Under the pieces are notes generated by a model. That model was not told where the DNA came from. It saw only the letters and a program-made list of their open reading frames with translations, and did no database searches. Source: Patescibacteria group bacterium (lineage in GTDB: Bacteria; Patescibacteriota; Minisyncoccia; Phycocordibacterales; Phycocordibacteraceae). Taken from it: a DNA stretch of 5,092 nt. Both the position numbers and the translations under genes were made by a program. The stretch is from NCBI GenBank assembly GCA_019246385.1, contig JAFAQP010000088.1, positions 1-5,092 of the forward strand, written 5' to 3'. Below are positions 4,550 to 5,092 of this stretch, in pieces (position 1 is the stretch's first letter; each line of letters starts with the position of its first letter).

Positions 4550-5092
4550 ATGCAGGAAGGTTTGCATATTTCGCTCTCGCCGTCGCAGATCGGCACTCTG
4601 TGGGGCCTGCCGATAACGTCGACCTTGCTCACAAGCTGGTTCGTGATCGCCGTACTTCTCATCGGGACATATTTCATTGGCCGATCGCTCAAACTCGTGC
4701 CCGGAAAGGGACAAGTCGCCGTGGAAGGGGTCGTCGGATTCGCGCTTTCCTATATGGAAGAGACACTTGAAGACAAAGCGCTCGCACGCAGATATTTTCC
4801 CCTCATCACAAGCATTTTCCTTTTCATACTCTGCGCAAACCTCGTCGGCCTGTTGCCATTCGTGGGTCCCGTTGTGGTCCACACCGCTTCCGGAGAAGTG
4901 CCACTCCTCTGGCCGGTCAATACCGATCTTAATATTCCTCTCGCACTCGCGATCATCGCCTTCATTGCGATAGAATTCGCGGGGATAACGGTTCTTGGCG
5001 GCTTGAAGTACGCGAAGAAATTTGTTAATTTTAAGTCTATCCCAGGCTTTTTCGTCGGGATCATAGAGTTCGTGAGCGAGATAGCGCGGCTC
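4550..5092 (+). CDS. atpB: F1Fo ATP synthase subunit a (3'-truncated by the window)
   Basis: Subunit a is the stator part of the membrane Fo motor that forms the proton (or sodium) half-channels against the c-ring. The frame is open from ATG 4550 to the last base (181 residues visible). Membrane helices are visible at about 24-46, 82-104 and 127-149, with a fourth starting near 163. Family signatures are N97-L-V-G-L-L-P-F (97-104), the T125-D-L-N-I-P-L-A-L-A segment (125-134), and I164-P-G-F...E173-F-V-S-E-I-A-R180, which aligns with the E. coli region ending in the essential Arg210. By that alignment the arginine should be residue 187, six residues past the window edge. R180 takes the place of E. 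coli Lys203. The N-terminus is short and typical for the family. In most bacteria atpE and the remaining subunit genes follow; here they would be outside the window. Confidence 0.96.
   Translation, partial: MQEGLHISLSPSQIGTLWGLPITSTLLTSWFVIAVLLIGTYFIGRSLKLVPGKGQVAVEGVVGFALSYMEETLEDKALARRYFPLITSIFLFILCANLVGLLPFVGPVVVHTASGEVPLLWPVNTDLNIPLALAIIAFIAIEFAGITVLGGLKYAKKFVNFKSIPGFFVGIIEFVSEIARL

Noticed and set aside
4442..4882. 146-codon open frame on the - strand across the start of atpB
   Set aside because: It is antisense to the well-supported atpB and the end of the DUF1003-like gene, and its product is rich in His/Cys/Arg without recognisable domains.
2679..5092. Nudix, tRNA-Ala, MOSC, DUF1003-like and atpB as one novel defence or signalling operon
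   Set aside because: A tRNA and separate promoter-like elements divide the genes, gaps are 34-59 bp, and the products have unrelated general roles. Nothing in sequence supports a joint system.

Overview
The window reads as a compact, gene-dense bacterial chromosome piece, most likely from a Patescibacteria/CPR lineage of the Parcubacteria type. This placement is inference. It rests on short intergenic gaps, no usable Shine-Dalgarno sequence before any visible start, probable leaderless promoters, a tRNA gene without encoded CCA, and a secreted FN3/DUF5666-like protein of a kind common in that group. TGA ends the Nudix gene, so the recoded-TGA CPR lineages (Gracilibacteria/Absconditabacteria) are unlikely.

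Layout, left to right. (1) Positions 1-1425 hold the 3' part of a + strand gene that runs in from outside the window. It carries a divergent OmpA-like segment, a helical middle and a very basic tail. (2) A perfect 14-bp hairpin at 1430-1462 acts as a two-way terminator between this gene and the convergent gene that follows. (3) On the - strand, 1483-2574, lies a secreted, Ser/Thr/Asn/Gly-rich protein: signal peptide, FN3, a second beta-sandwich, a regular heptad coiled coil and a C-terminal DUF5666-like domain. (4) A 104-bp divergent region (2575-2678) contains two pairs of short direct repeats spaced by about one helical turn, one pair beside each outward promoter. (5) A Nudix hydrolase, 2679-3263. 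(6) tRNA-Ala(GGC), 3298-3368, with the G3:U70 identity pair and a plausible promoter of its own. (7) A stand-alone MOSC-domain protein, 3428-4009, whose promoter overlaps a hairpin. (8) A small two-helix membrane protein of DUF1003 type with an extremely acidic heptad tail, 4067-4510. (9) The 5' part of atpB, F1Fo ATP synthase subunit a, from 4550 to the window end. It stops about six residues short of the essential arginine.

No single pathway links the genes. The + strand genes from 2679 onward lie head to tail, but most seem to have their own promoter, so they look like neighbours more than one operon. The most notable pattern is regulatory: a -10-like element, often an extended -10, sits 4-10 nt before each visible start codon, including the identical 10-mer GTGATATCAT before both the Nudix gene and atpB. 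The next most interesting items are the acidic coiled-coil membrane protein directly before atpB and the OmpA-like domain that seems to lack the usual ligand-binding Asp. I see no CRISPR array, insertion sequence, toxin-antitoxin pair or clear defence system.
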